Assembly (NCBI RefSeq): GCF_030381805.1
Contig: NZ_JAUDRH010000012.1
Location: 124,001-188,000 of the forward strand
Length of the DNA: 64,000 nt
Direction: 5' to 3'
Origin: Chlorogloeopsis sp. ULAP01
GTDB lineage: Bacteria; Cyanobacteriota; Cyanobacteriia; Cyanobacteriales; Nostocaceae
Below, one piece after another: positions 41,304-48,828 of the stretch. Positions within the stretch are counted from its first letter, which is position 1; each line of letters begins with the position of its first letter. Made by a program: the position numbers and the translations under genes. The notes under the pieces were generated by a model that saw nothing but the letters and a program-made list of their open reading frames with translations, made no database searches and was not told where the DNA came from.

Positions 41304-43575
41304 TTAAACTCCACCAAATGTTTTGGGTTGAAAATTCCGCAAGCGCAAGGCGTTAGTGACGACAGAAACAGAGCTAAATGCCATTGCTCCCCCAGCAATA
41401 ATTGGATTAAGTAACCAGCCAAACAAGGGAAACAAAATTCCGGCAGCAATGGGAATGCCAGCAACATTGTAGATAAAGGCAAAGAAAAGATTTTGACGAA
41501 TGTTGCGAATGGTGGCGCGACTAAGCCCAATCGCCGTGACAATGCCTTGTAAATCTCCAGAAATTAGGGTGATATCACTAGCGGCGATCGCTACATCTGT
41601 CCCCGTACCAATAGCAATCCCTACATCTGCCTGTGAAGCGTGCTGGTGCGTCATTGATGCCATCACCTACCATTGCCACCAGTTTTCCTTCTCTTTGGAG
41701 TGTTGCCACAGTAGCCGCTTTTTGATCTGGTCGTACTTCGGCTTCGACTCGTGTAATCCCAACTTGTTGAGCGATCGCTTCGGCTGTACGACGATTATCT
41801 CCAGTCAGCATAACCACCTCTAAACCTAACCTCCGCAGCGCTCTGACTGCTGCTGGTGAGGATGGTTTTATGGCATCTGCGATTCCCATCAATCCTTGAA
41901 TTTCCCCATCCACTGCAATCCAAACAACAGTTTTACCAGATGCTTCTAAAATGTTTTTGTGCTGCTGGAGGGCGCTGGTATCAACACCTAATTCTTCCAT
42001 CCAGCGTTGCGTACCAATTTGTACTAGATGGTCTGAAATAATGCCTTGGACACCACTTCCAGCAATGGCTTCAAAATTCCTGGCTTCTTGGGGAGTTACC
42101 TCTTGGGTTTTGGCATATGTGACAATAGCTTCTGCCAAAGGGTGTTCAGAATTCCTTTCTACAGACGCTGCTAGTTGCAGAAGTTTTAACTCATTACGGT
42201 TGGCTGTACCGTTATTAGTCACAAAATCTATAACAGTGGGCTTTCCTTGAGTTATGGTTCCTGTTTTATCCAGCACGATAGTCTGGATTTTGTGCGCTAG
42301 TTCCAAGCTTTCGGCTCCCTTAATGAGAATGCCGTTTTCTGCCCCTTTACCTGTCCCCACCATCACTGAGGTGGGAGTAGCTAAACCCAAGGCACAAGGA
42401 CAGGCGATAATTAACACGCCAACTGTAGTGATTGTCGCTAGGGTGAGGTTGCCCATAACGTCAAACCAAATGACAAAAGTGGTAATAGCGATCGCTAACA
42501 CTGCTGGTACAAACCACCCAGTCACTTGATCTGCTAAACGTTGAATCGGAGCTTTGGAGCCTTGAGCTTGTTGTACCAGTTTGACAATTTGGGACAAAAC
42601 TGTATCCTTACCAACTCGTGTAGCGCGAAACTTAAAGCTACCAGTTTTGTTAATCGTGGCTCCAATTACCTCATCAGAAGGGTGCTTCTTAACTGGCATA
42701 CTCTCGCCTGTCACCATTGATTCATCTACCGTGGAAGCACCTTCAATCACCTCGCCATCCACCGGAATTTTTTCACCGGGACGCACCAAAATCACATCTC
42801 CAATTTGAACTTCCTGGATGGGTACATCCATTTCTTTTCCATCTCGGATGATGCGAGCATCTCTTGCTTGCAAACCAATTAGTTTGCGGATAGCTTCGGA
42901 AGTTTGACCTCTAGCGCGATTTTCCAACAGCCGACCCAGTAATATCAAAGTGGTGATAACTGTTGCAGCTTCATAATACACATCAGGCATTAAACCTTGA
43001 GCGATAAAGAATCTAGGGAAAAGAGTGACAAACAGCGAATAGAAATAAGCCGCGCTAGTACCTAAAGCTACTAGGGTATCCATCGTTGCAGCATGGCGTT
43101 TAAGGGCTTTCCAGGCATTTCGATAAAAGGAAGCACCGCACCAAAACTGTACAGGAGTCGCCAGTACTAACTGTACCCAGGGATTATCTAGTAATAATAA
43201 GCTAACCCAACGTAGGTTTAACCCGGTCATGGCAGATAATGCCCCAATCACAATTAGGGTGCTGAGAATACCTCCAACTACAACTTTGCGTGTGAGGTCG
43301 CGTGACTCTGCCTTACGGGCAGCTTTCTCAGCATCATCTTCCCCTGTCACCATTTCTTGTTCTTGAAGGGAATAAGACGAGTATCCCGCAGCATCTATAG
43401 CCTCTTGGATTTTTTCTATATTGGTTTTGAGGGGATCGTACTGAATTGTAGCTTGTTCCGCGCCGAAGTTAACTTTAGCATCACTAACACCAGCAACAGT
43501 GCGAATCGCTTCTTCGATGTTGTTAGCGCAGGAGGCACAACTCATGCCCCGAAGTTTAACTGTGACGGTATCCAT
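41304..43575 (-). pseudogene. copA: CopA-type Cu+ P1B-ATPase with a 1-nt frameshift
   Basis: The first 650 residues are a standard copper pump: one N-terminal heavy-metal domain with CASC, transmembrane CPC motif (ACPCALGLATP), phosphorylation loop DKTGTIT, SEHPLAEA and TGDNRRTA. The hinge reads GDGINDAPA and then breaks; the remaining 120 residues (SQADVGIAIGTGTDVAIAAS to the end) continue in another frame. Removing one base near 41640 restores GDGINDAPAASQADVGIAIG. The locus is 2272 nt, one more than 757 codons. Mutation or sequencing error; without repair the pump would lack its last two helices. Confidence 0.88.
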
Positions 43576-43675
43576 AGTAATACTAGCTTTTTAGCTAGTG
43601 CTTTGATTAAATTTTAGAAACAGTAACGAACATTTAAGATAATTTGTGTGATTGAAGCTGGTACTTAACTGAACT

Positions 43676-44188
43676 TCAATGGCTGTGGCGATCGCTACTA
43701 TTGCTTCCTCCTGCAACCCTAGCTATACGCCGCTGCGCTTCGTTTGCTGGCTCCGTTCCCTGTCCTGTAGGAGCAACACCCACGCCATTTGAGTACACAA
43801 GTTCGCTACCCAGCCATCCCTGAAACAAAGTCAGTCCCAGCACCACGACAGCTACCACCAAATAACCCCATCCCCAATTAAAGCGTGGGTTGTACTGGAT
43901 GAGCCAGCGCCAAATTGTTAGCCCTGCAATGGCAGCTGCAACAGTAAAGCCAACCCTCATGTGGGTGTGAACGTGCTGATGGGCTGTATGCTCAAGTCTT
44001 TCGCGTCTCATATCGAACAGTCCGGCAGGAACAGCGATCGCTGCCCCAATTAAAGCTCCAACCAGCGCCCACCAGCCCGTTGCCTGCAAAGACGCGTTAT
44101 CCATTAAGTAACCAAATCCATCAGCAAAAACCGAGAGTGTGACAAGGGCGATGGGAAAGTGAACAATAGCGGGATGAATCGGTGGCAT
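43676..44188 (-). CDS. DUF2231 family membrane protein (170 aa)
   Basis: Four hydrophobic helices are visible (about 8-27, 38-57, 77-97, 107-128). It starts MPPIHPAIVHFPIALVTLSV, the diagnostic HP-x(2)-VHFPIAL of DUF2231. Several His residues between helices 2 and 3 (EHTAHQHVHTHMRVG) could bind metal or haem. The family is unassigned but often lies beside copper and cytochrome genes. It belongs to the minus-strand copper cluster between copA and the copZ-like gene. Confidence 0.85.
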   Translation of the reverse strand: MPPIHPAIVHFPIALVTLSVFADGFGYLMDNASLQATGWWALVGALIGAAIAVPAGLFDMRRERLEHTAHQHVHTHMRVGFTVAAAIAGLTIWRWLIQYNPRFNWGWGYLVVAVVVLGLTLFQGWLGSELVYSNGVGVAPTGQGTEPANEAQRRIARVAGGSNSSDRHSH

Positions 44189-44234
44189 GATTGGTACCTC
44201 ATCGAAATGTCAGTCAGTTACCTGTTGCCTACTT

Positions 44235-44429
44235 TTAAGCTGCGGGATAGCCAACGGCAGCAATCGCTTGTTTAATTTCCGCTTCTGGTTGCTGTGTCTC
44301 AACCCTGACCATTTTTGTTTTCGTGTCAACTTCTACTTTTGCCGTTGCATCAACACTTTTAACTGCTTTAGTGACGGTATCTACACAAGAAGCACAGACG
44401 ATTTTCGGAACTTTAAGTTGTAATGGCAT
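44235..44429 (-). CDS. CopZ-like heavy-metal-associated chaperone (64 aa)
   Basis: A single ferredoxin-like HMA domain: VPKIVCASCVDTVTKAVKSV contains the metal-binding C-x-x-C at residues 12-15, and the closing IKQAIAAVGYPA is typical. It would ferry Cu(I) to the CopA pump encoded next to it. The usual Met before the first Cys is replaced by Ile-Val. It lies 46 bp upstream of the DUF2231 gene on the same strand. Confidence 0.9.
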   Translation of the reverse strand: MPLQLKVPKIVCASCVDTVTKAVKSVDATAKVEVDTKTKMVRVETQQPEAEIKQAIAAVGYPAA

Positions 44430-44618
44430 TTGCTTAACTCCAGGAAGTTAACGTTTTCTTGAAGAACTAATTCTATTTTTGAATCTCCAGTTAGCAGAAG
44501 AGTCAAGGGAAAAATACGCTCTCGCTTAAAGTTTTATTGTTTTATTCCTGAGTATCTTCAAATAGGTACAAGGCAATGGAGTTGTAGCAATGAATAACTT
44601 TTTTCCTGTGATGCATTT

Positions 44619-44641
44619 CCCTCCTTAATCTTTAAGGAGGG
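44619..44641. other. Perfect 10-bp hairpin downstream of a DUF326 gene
   Basis: CCCTCCTTAA-TCT-TTAAGGAGGG forms a strong stem-loop about 40 bp after the stop of the gene at 44680. No U-tract follows on either strand. It could end or stabilise the DUF326 transcript. Confidence 0.5.
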
Positions 44642-44679
44642 TAGTATACATCTCGGCTACCTTTACTGTTTAAGCTTAA

Positions 44680-45012
44680 TTAAGCCACACCTGCAACAGT
44701 GGCGATTTTGCGATATTCCTCAGCAGCTTGGCGACAAGCTTGTGCACACTTTTGACAATGGGGGTTATCTGGGTACTTCTCACATTCACTGGCGCAGGCT
44801 TCGCAAATTTCGATACAAGAGCGAACAATTTGGGGAATGAAGCGCGAACTACGGCTTATATATGCAGCAGAAGTCCAGCATATTTGAGCACAATCTATGC
44901 ACAGGCGAGCGCATTCAGGCATACTACCCAGGCATTCATCAGCACAGTGTTCGCATTCATAGGCGCAATGAACAGCAATATCTACACTGGATTGAGGTAT
45001 TTTATGTGCCAT
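44680..45012 (-). CDS. Four-helix-bundle copper-binding protein (DUF326, 110 aa)
   Basis: Cysteines recur in C-x(2)-C and C-x(3)-C spacing through the protein (CAYECEHCADECL, CARLCIDCAQICW, CIEICEACASECE, CQKCAQACRQ), the DUF326/Csp pattern that lines a four-helix bundle with thiolates for Cu(I) storage. An AAGGAG ribosome binding site precedes the ATG. It lies 11 bp after the next DUF326 gene, so the three DUF326 genes form an operon. There is no signal peptide, so it acts in the cytoplasm. Confidence 0.9.
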   Translation of the reverse strand: MAHKIPQSSVDIAVHCAYECEHCADECLGSMPECARLCIDCAQICWTSAAYISRSSRFIPQIVRSCIEICEACASECEKYPDNPHCQKCAQACRQAAEEYRKIATVAGVA

Positions 45013-45023
45013 TGTAATTCTCC

Positions 45024-45470
45024 TTAGATTAACAAGTCTTGGTTTAAGTCTGTTTTTAAACGTGCCTCTGCATGAGTTTCGATTGCAACGTTAGACATTT
45101 GCCGACAAGACTCGGCACAGCGACGGCACATATCAGCGCAAGCTTTCATTTGAGCATCATCACCCATGCGAAGCTCCTTTGGAGCCGCTACGCGAACGTA
45201 ATTCTCCGCACACCGCTCACACACTTCTGCACAAACCTCGCAGGTACGAGCGTGTAACTGGGAAGTCCGTAGCATAAAATTAGCACTGGTTTGACAAATT
45301 TCAGCGCAGTCAAGCAGTAGTCGAATATGAGATTGTTCTACGTGATTGCCACCCTTTTGCAGACAGTATGTCACTGTATTCAAGCAGATGCTATGGCAGT
45401 CCAAGCAGTTCTGAATGCACTCCTGCATTCCTTGATTCACTTGGTTCAAGGTGAGTTGTTGTACAGTCAT
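45024..45470 (-). CDS. Four-helix-bundle copper-binding protein with an 8-residue insert (DUF326, 148 aa)
   Basis: Nearly a copy of the protein encoded at 45579 through residue 90, with the same Cys ladder (CIQNCLDCHSICLN, CAEICQTSANF, CEVCAEVCERC). In the third helix CAENCDRMGDD of the sister is replaced by CAENYVRVAAPKELRMGDD. That replaces one Cys and adds eight residues, encoded by a 24-bp palindromic insert at about 45169-45197. The C-terminus is longer than in the sister (IETHAEARLKTDLNQD). The insert lies in a helix end and may still allow folding. Confidence 0.9.
   Translation of the reverse strand: MTVQQLTLNQVNQGMQECIQNCLDCHSICLNTVTYCLQKGGNHVEQSHIRLLLDCAEICQTSANFMLRTSQLHARTCEVCAEVCERCAENYVRVAAPKELRMGDDAQMKACADMCRRCAESCRQMSNVAIETHAEARLKTDLNQDLLI
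45169..45197. repeat. Very small mobile repeat (SDR-like, 24 bp) inserted in a gene
   Basis: Compared with the sister gene, GCGATCGC is expanded on the minus strand to GTTCGCGTAGCGGCTCCAAA and then GGAGCTTCGC. The sequence folds as GCG..AGC.GGCTCC/GGAGC..CGC. Elhai and colleagues described such 21-27 bp mobile repeats in Nostoc genomes. Here the insertion keeps the reading frame. Confidence 0.65.
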
Positions 45471-45578
45471 TCTTCAAACCTATGCAATTACTTGGATCGC
45501 TGTTTATGTATGCATAGTGGTTTTGCACTCGCTGACTACCGGATTACGGCAGCCAGCTTTTACAGCGTTTACAGTGAC

Positions 45579-45947
45579 TTATGCAGTTGCCATTGACATT
45601 TGCCGACAAGATTGGGCACAACGACGACACATATCCGCGCAAGCTTTCATTTGAGCATCATCGCCCATGCGATCGCAATTCTCCGCACAGCGCTCACAAA
45701 CTTCCGCGCAAACCCCACAGGTACGAGCGTGTAACTGGGAAGTTCTTAGCATAAAATTAGCGCTGGTTTCACAAATTTCAGCGCAGTCGAGCAATAGTTG
45801 AATGTGAGATTGTTCTGCGTGATTGCCACCTTTTTGTAAGCAATATGTCACCGTATTCAAGCAGATGCTGTGGCAGTCTAAGCAGTTCTGAATGCATTCC
45901 TGCATCTGTTGATTAACTTGGTTTAAGGTAAGTTGTTGTATTGCCAT
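45579..45947 (-). CDS. Four-helix-bundle copper-binding protein (DUF326, 122 aa)
   Basis: The first gene of the DUF326 operon, with a GGAGA ribosome binding site about 10 bases before ATG 45947. Cys spacing is the full DUF326 set, including CGVCAEVCERCAENC and ADMCRRCAQSC. It is highly similar to the next gene, from which it differs by lacking the small insert and the long tail, showing recent tandem duplication. A cytoplasmic Cu(I) storage role is inferred from the family. Its upstream region carries a 16-bp palindrome and, in the opposite direction, paired ATTTCAT boxes. Confidence 0.9.
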   Translation of the reverse strand: MAIQQLTLNQVNQQMQECIQNCLDCHSICLNTVTYCLQKGGNHAEQSHIQLLLDCAEICETSANFMLRTSQLHARTCGVCAEVCERCAENCDRMGDDAQMKACADMCRRCAQSCRQMSMATA

Positions 45948-46013
45948 GCTTTTTACATCTCCAATTGCTTAGGTCAGAGGCAGAATTTCCTCTAGCCTCA
46001 CCTTAAAAATGTT

Positions 46014-46029
46014 GAGGTACAGTTACCTC
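46014..46029. promoter_or_regulatory. Palindrome GAGGTA-CAGT-TACCTC in a divergent metal promoter
   Basis: Perfect 6-bp arms with a 4-nt spacer, 67 bp upstream of the DUF326 operon and 183 bp upstream of the GR-like gene. This geometry suits a dimeric metal sensor (MerR- or ArsR-like), but no such gene is in the window. Confidence 0.5.
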
Positions 46030-46073
46030 TACCTAATGGATTAACGAGTATTTATTACCAATGAAATATAAGG

Positions 46074-46151
46074 ATTTCATACTAATTTCATTTCTGTATG
46101 CATATCTAATTTTTTGTACTTAGGATTACAAGGATTTCATGCAAATTTCAT
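46074..46151 (+). promoter_or_regulatory. Two ATTTCAT direct-repeat boxes before the GR-like gene
   Basis: ATTTCAT occurs at 46074 and 46085, and again at 46134 and 46145, each pair with an 11-bp period. Fourteen bases after each second repeat comes CTAATT or CTAAAT, a -10-like element. This is the arrangement used by OmpR/PhoB-type response regulators that bind over the -35 region. Confidence 0.75.
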
Positions 46152-46211
46152 CTTTCTACGAAAAGCTAAATATATAAGGAAACATAGCAATTTTTATAAA
46201 CAAGGTTAATT

Positions 46212-47552
46212 ATGAGCTTTGATTACGACCTTTTTGTAATTGGCGCAGGACCGGGAGGACTTGCTGCCTCAGAACGGGCTGCTAATTATGGGGCAAGGGT
46301 GGCAATTGCTGAACAAGACCAAGTAGGCGGTACTTGTGTCGTTCATGGTTGCATTCCAGAAAAAATGATGATCTATGCTGCAAGTTTCTCCCACATTTTT
46401 AGAAATGCTGATGAATACGGCTGGGGAAAAGTTCAGAAAAACTTTGATTGGTGTCAGTTTATTGCAGCTAGAAACCGTGAAATCAACCATCTAAGCAAGG
46501 TGCATACTCAGCATTTACAAAAAGCAGGGGTTGAACTGTTAAAAGGACATGTCCAATTATTAGATGCTCACACCTTAGAAATCGAAGGAAGGCAGATTAC
46601 AGCTAACAAAATTTTGATTGCAGTAGGTGGAAAAGATGTAAAGCCAAACATCCCAGGAGTTGAATATGCTATCAGTACTCTTGAAATGCTACAACTTAAA
46701 CAGCAACCAGAACACTTAGCAATTATCGGCAGCAACCATATTGCTGTGAAGCTAGCAGGAATTATGAATGGTCTAATTTCAAAGGTCACGCAGATAGTAA
46801 CTGAAGACAAAATTCTGCCAGGCTGCGATGAAGATATTCGCACAACTATTCAAGAGGAAATGACTCGATTAGGAATCAGAATTTGCTGCAATAGTTCTGT
46901 TGAAAAAATTGAACAAGCACAGAATTGTTTGAATTTAATCGTATCAGGTGACAGTGAGCCAGTTACTGTAGAAACAGTTGTCTTTATCACAGATCGTGTC
47001 CCTAATTTAGATAGGCTGGATTTAGAGAATGCAGGGGTTAAGGTAGATGAAGGGGGGGTTGTTGTAGATGAATACAGCCGTACTTCTGTGGCAAACATTT
47101 TTGCTGTTGGTGATTGCACTCCTAGACCTCATTGGACTCCAGTGGCGATCGCTGCTGGTTGCGCTTTCGCTGATACAGAATTTGGCAAGCATCCTCACAC
47201 AGTTAGTTATGAAACTATTCCTCATGTATTGGCTTCGCAACCTGAAGCTGCTACAGTTGGGTTAACAGAAGCTCAAGCCCGCGCACAATTTGGTGAATCT
47301 GTACGCTGCTATTCTAAAAAGTTTCAACCACTATTCAACTTAATAGGTGAATCGGAGCAACAAACCTTGATTAAGTTAGTGGTTGCTGGCAACTCAGAGC
47401 GAGTTCTAGGTGCTCATATGGTAGGGAATTACGCCGCAGAGGTGATCCAAATGATTGGTCTTGCTATGAAAGCAGGTGTTACCAAGCAACATTTTGATCG
47501 CACAATTGGTATTCATCCAACAGTTGGCGAAGAGTTTTTCAGCTTACGGTGA
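46212..47552 (+). CDS. Glutathione/mercuric-reductase-like flavoprotein with altered NADPH site (446 aa)
   Basis: A class I pyridine nucleotide-disulfide oxidoreductase. It has FAD loop GAGPGGLAAS (11-20), redox-active Cys42 and Cys47 in GGTCVVHGC, FAVGDCTPRP for the second FAD contact, and the C-terminal His-Glu pair in IGIHPTVGEEFF. It is closest in appearance to cyanobacterial glutathione reductases, but the CVNVGC motif is CVVHGC. The NADPH segment reads IIGSNHIAVKLAGI instead of the usual G-G-G-Y-I-A-V-E-F-A, so cofactor preference or activity may differ. Two CopR-like boxes lie upstream, linking it to the metal regulon. Confidence 0.85.
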   Translation: MSFDYDLFVIGAGPGGLAASERAANYGARVAIAEQDQVGGTCVVHGCIPEKMMIYAASFSHIFRNADEYGWGKVQKNFDWCQFIAARNREINHLSKVHTQHLQKAGVELLKGHVQLLDAHTLEIEGRQITANKILIAVGGKDVKPNIPGVEYAISTLEMLQLKQQPEHLAIIGSNHIAVKLAGIMNGLISKVTQIVTEDKILPGCDEDIRTTIQEEMTRLGIRICCNSSVEKIEQAQNCLNLIVSGDSEPVTVETVVFITDRVPNLDRLDLENAGVKVDEGGVVVDEYSRTSVANIFAVGDCTPRPHWTPVAIAAGCAFADTEFGKHPHTVSYETIPHVLASQPEAATVGLTEAQARAQFGESVRCYSKKFQPLFNLIGESEQQTLIKLVVAGNSERVLGAHMVGNYAAEVIQMIGLAMKAGVTKQHFDRTIGIHPTVGEEFFSLR

Positions 47553-47597
47553 GTCCTCATTGGGTATAGCAGCGATCGCACTCACAGGCTGCTGTCT
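47501..47597 (+). repeat. 97-bp direct repeat, copy 2
   Basis: The end of the GR-like gene plus 45 bp of 3' flank, repeated at 40525-40621 with four differences. This is presumably the parent copy because it belongs to an intact gene. Confidence 0.9.
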
Positions 47598-47641
47598 GTT
47601 CTTTTCCTGAGTAAAGTAAATCTACCGCACAGATGATTTAA

Positions 47642-47767
47642 GGCATTGCTCTTGCTTTTAACATGGGTGTTACTAAGAAAGACTTTGACATAACTATCAG
47701 CATTCATCCTCAACTAAATAGTTTGTACATTGAGGCGCTAAAGCTAGATTTCTGTGTTCTTCACTAA
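47642..47767 (+). pseudogene. Second remnant of a disulfide-oxidoreductase C-terminus
   Basis: The frame reads GIALAFNMGVTKKDFDITIS and then IHPQLN, aligning with GLAMKAGVTKQHFDRTIGIHPTVGEEF of the GR-like protein just upstream. It is the tail of a diverged homologue, without a start or the body of the gene, and it ends at 47767. So there was once a tandem pair of such genes here. Confidence 0.7.
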
Positions 47768-47799
47768 TGTTGGAGATTGTCAGCTAAAAAGGAGGGAAA

Positions 47800-48312
47800 A
47801 TGGCTAATATTGGCTTATTCTATGGCAGTGAAACAGGCTACACCCAAATAGAAGCAGAAATGATTCAAAAGGAATTTGGTGGGGAGTCTGTGGTGGAGAT
47901 TTTTGATATTGCAAGGGCTGAAGCAAGTGATTTTGAAAACTTTGAATACATTATCATTGGTTGTCCCACTTGGAATGTTGGTGAACTACAAAGTGCTTGG
48001 GAATATTTTTACGATGAGCTAGACAACATAGATTTTAGTGGCAAGAAAGTTGCTTATTTTGGCCCAGGCGATCAGGTAGGTTATCCTGATACTTTTGAAG
48101 ATGCACTCGGCATTTTAGAAGAAAAAATTTCAGAGCAGGGCGGTACAACAGTAGGGTACTGGCCTACTGATGGTTATGAGTTTAATGAGTCTAAAGCAGT
48201 TAGGGATGGCAAATTTGTCGGTCTTGCTCTTGATGAAGATAACCAGTCTGATTTGACCGAAGAGCGAATCAAAGCCTGGGTTGCACAACTGAAGAAAGAA
48301 TTTGGCTTATAG
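47800..48312 (+). CDS. isiB: Flavodoxin (isiB type, 170 aa)
   Basis: A long-chain flavodoxin: FMN phosphate loop GSETGYTQ (residues 9-16), first isoalloxazine loop CPTWNVGELQSAW (Trp near 57) and second loop FGPGDQVGYPD (Tyr near 94). It replaces ferredoxin in photosynthetic and NADP+ electron transfer when iron is short. A strong AAGGAGG ribosome binding site precedes ATG 47800. The usual QSDWE acidic residue is Ala here. It sits next to the iron-uptake porin, so metal-responsive control is likely; no Fur box was identified by eye. Confidence 0.93.
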   Translation: MANIGLFYGSETGYTQIEAEMIQKEFGGESVVEIFDIARAEASDFENFEYIIIGCPTWNVGELQSAWEYFYDELDNIDFSGKKVAYFGPGDQVGYPDTFEDALGILEEKISEQGGTTVGYWPTDGYEFNESKAVRDGKFVGLALDEDNQSDLTEERIKAWVAQLKKEFGL

Positions 48313-48546
48313 GAGAGTTATTTGATTGAGCTTGTTGTAAATGAGTCAATACAGTTTATTGCCCTTACCTATCTACGAAATGCTAGGTACTATGATTTTA
48401 GCAGTAGATAATTTATAAGAAAAACTCAGTAGACCCCATTGCCCAGTAGGTGTAAGTGAAATTTAGTTAGAGGAGTTATTAAATCTAACTAATTGCAAGA
48501 GGTCTATTGAGTTATTTTTGAGTTATTTTTATTCTGACAGGTAAAG

Positions 48547-48564
48547 ATGAAATTAAGATGAAAT
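48547..48564 (-). promoter_or_regulatory. ATTTCAT box facing left, no gene downstream
   Basis: ATGAAAT at 48547 and 48558 (11-bp period) is the same box in minus orientation. Leftward there is only the end of the plus-strand flavodoxin gene, so either an antisense/small RNA starts here or the target gene was lost. The rest of 48313-48744 holds no gene I can see. Confidence 0.55.
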
Positions 48565-48744
48565 ATGAAGTTATTTCCGAAAATTTATAACTGCACTTAA
48601 AACCAACTACAGTATTAATAAAAAGCTAAATTTCTTCATCATTTCAGGTAATAAAAACAGGCATCATTTTTGACCTATTATTATAAGTAAAGCAATCCTT
48701 ATTTCTATCAACTGGAAACCTCAATACGCTCATTTTTCATACAA

Positions 48745-48769
48745 AAGCCCGCCCGCAGGCGAGCTTAGA
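48745..48769 (-). terminator. Terminator after the porin gene
   Basis: On the minus strand AAGCTCGCC pairs with GGGCGGGCTT (one G-U pair) across TGC, followed by TTGT. It lies 60 bp after the porin stop. Confidence 0.65.
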
Positions 48770-48828
48770 TTTATGTAATCGACAATAGCTAATTGCTAAT
48801 AACAATTGACCACTATCAGTTAGCAGTT

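Noticed and set aside
45161..45947. Near-identical DUF326 genes considered as an assembly duplication
   Set aside because: They differ at many silent and coding positions and in their tails, so this is a genuine tandem duplication.
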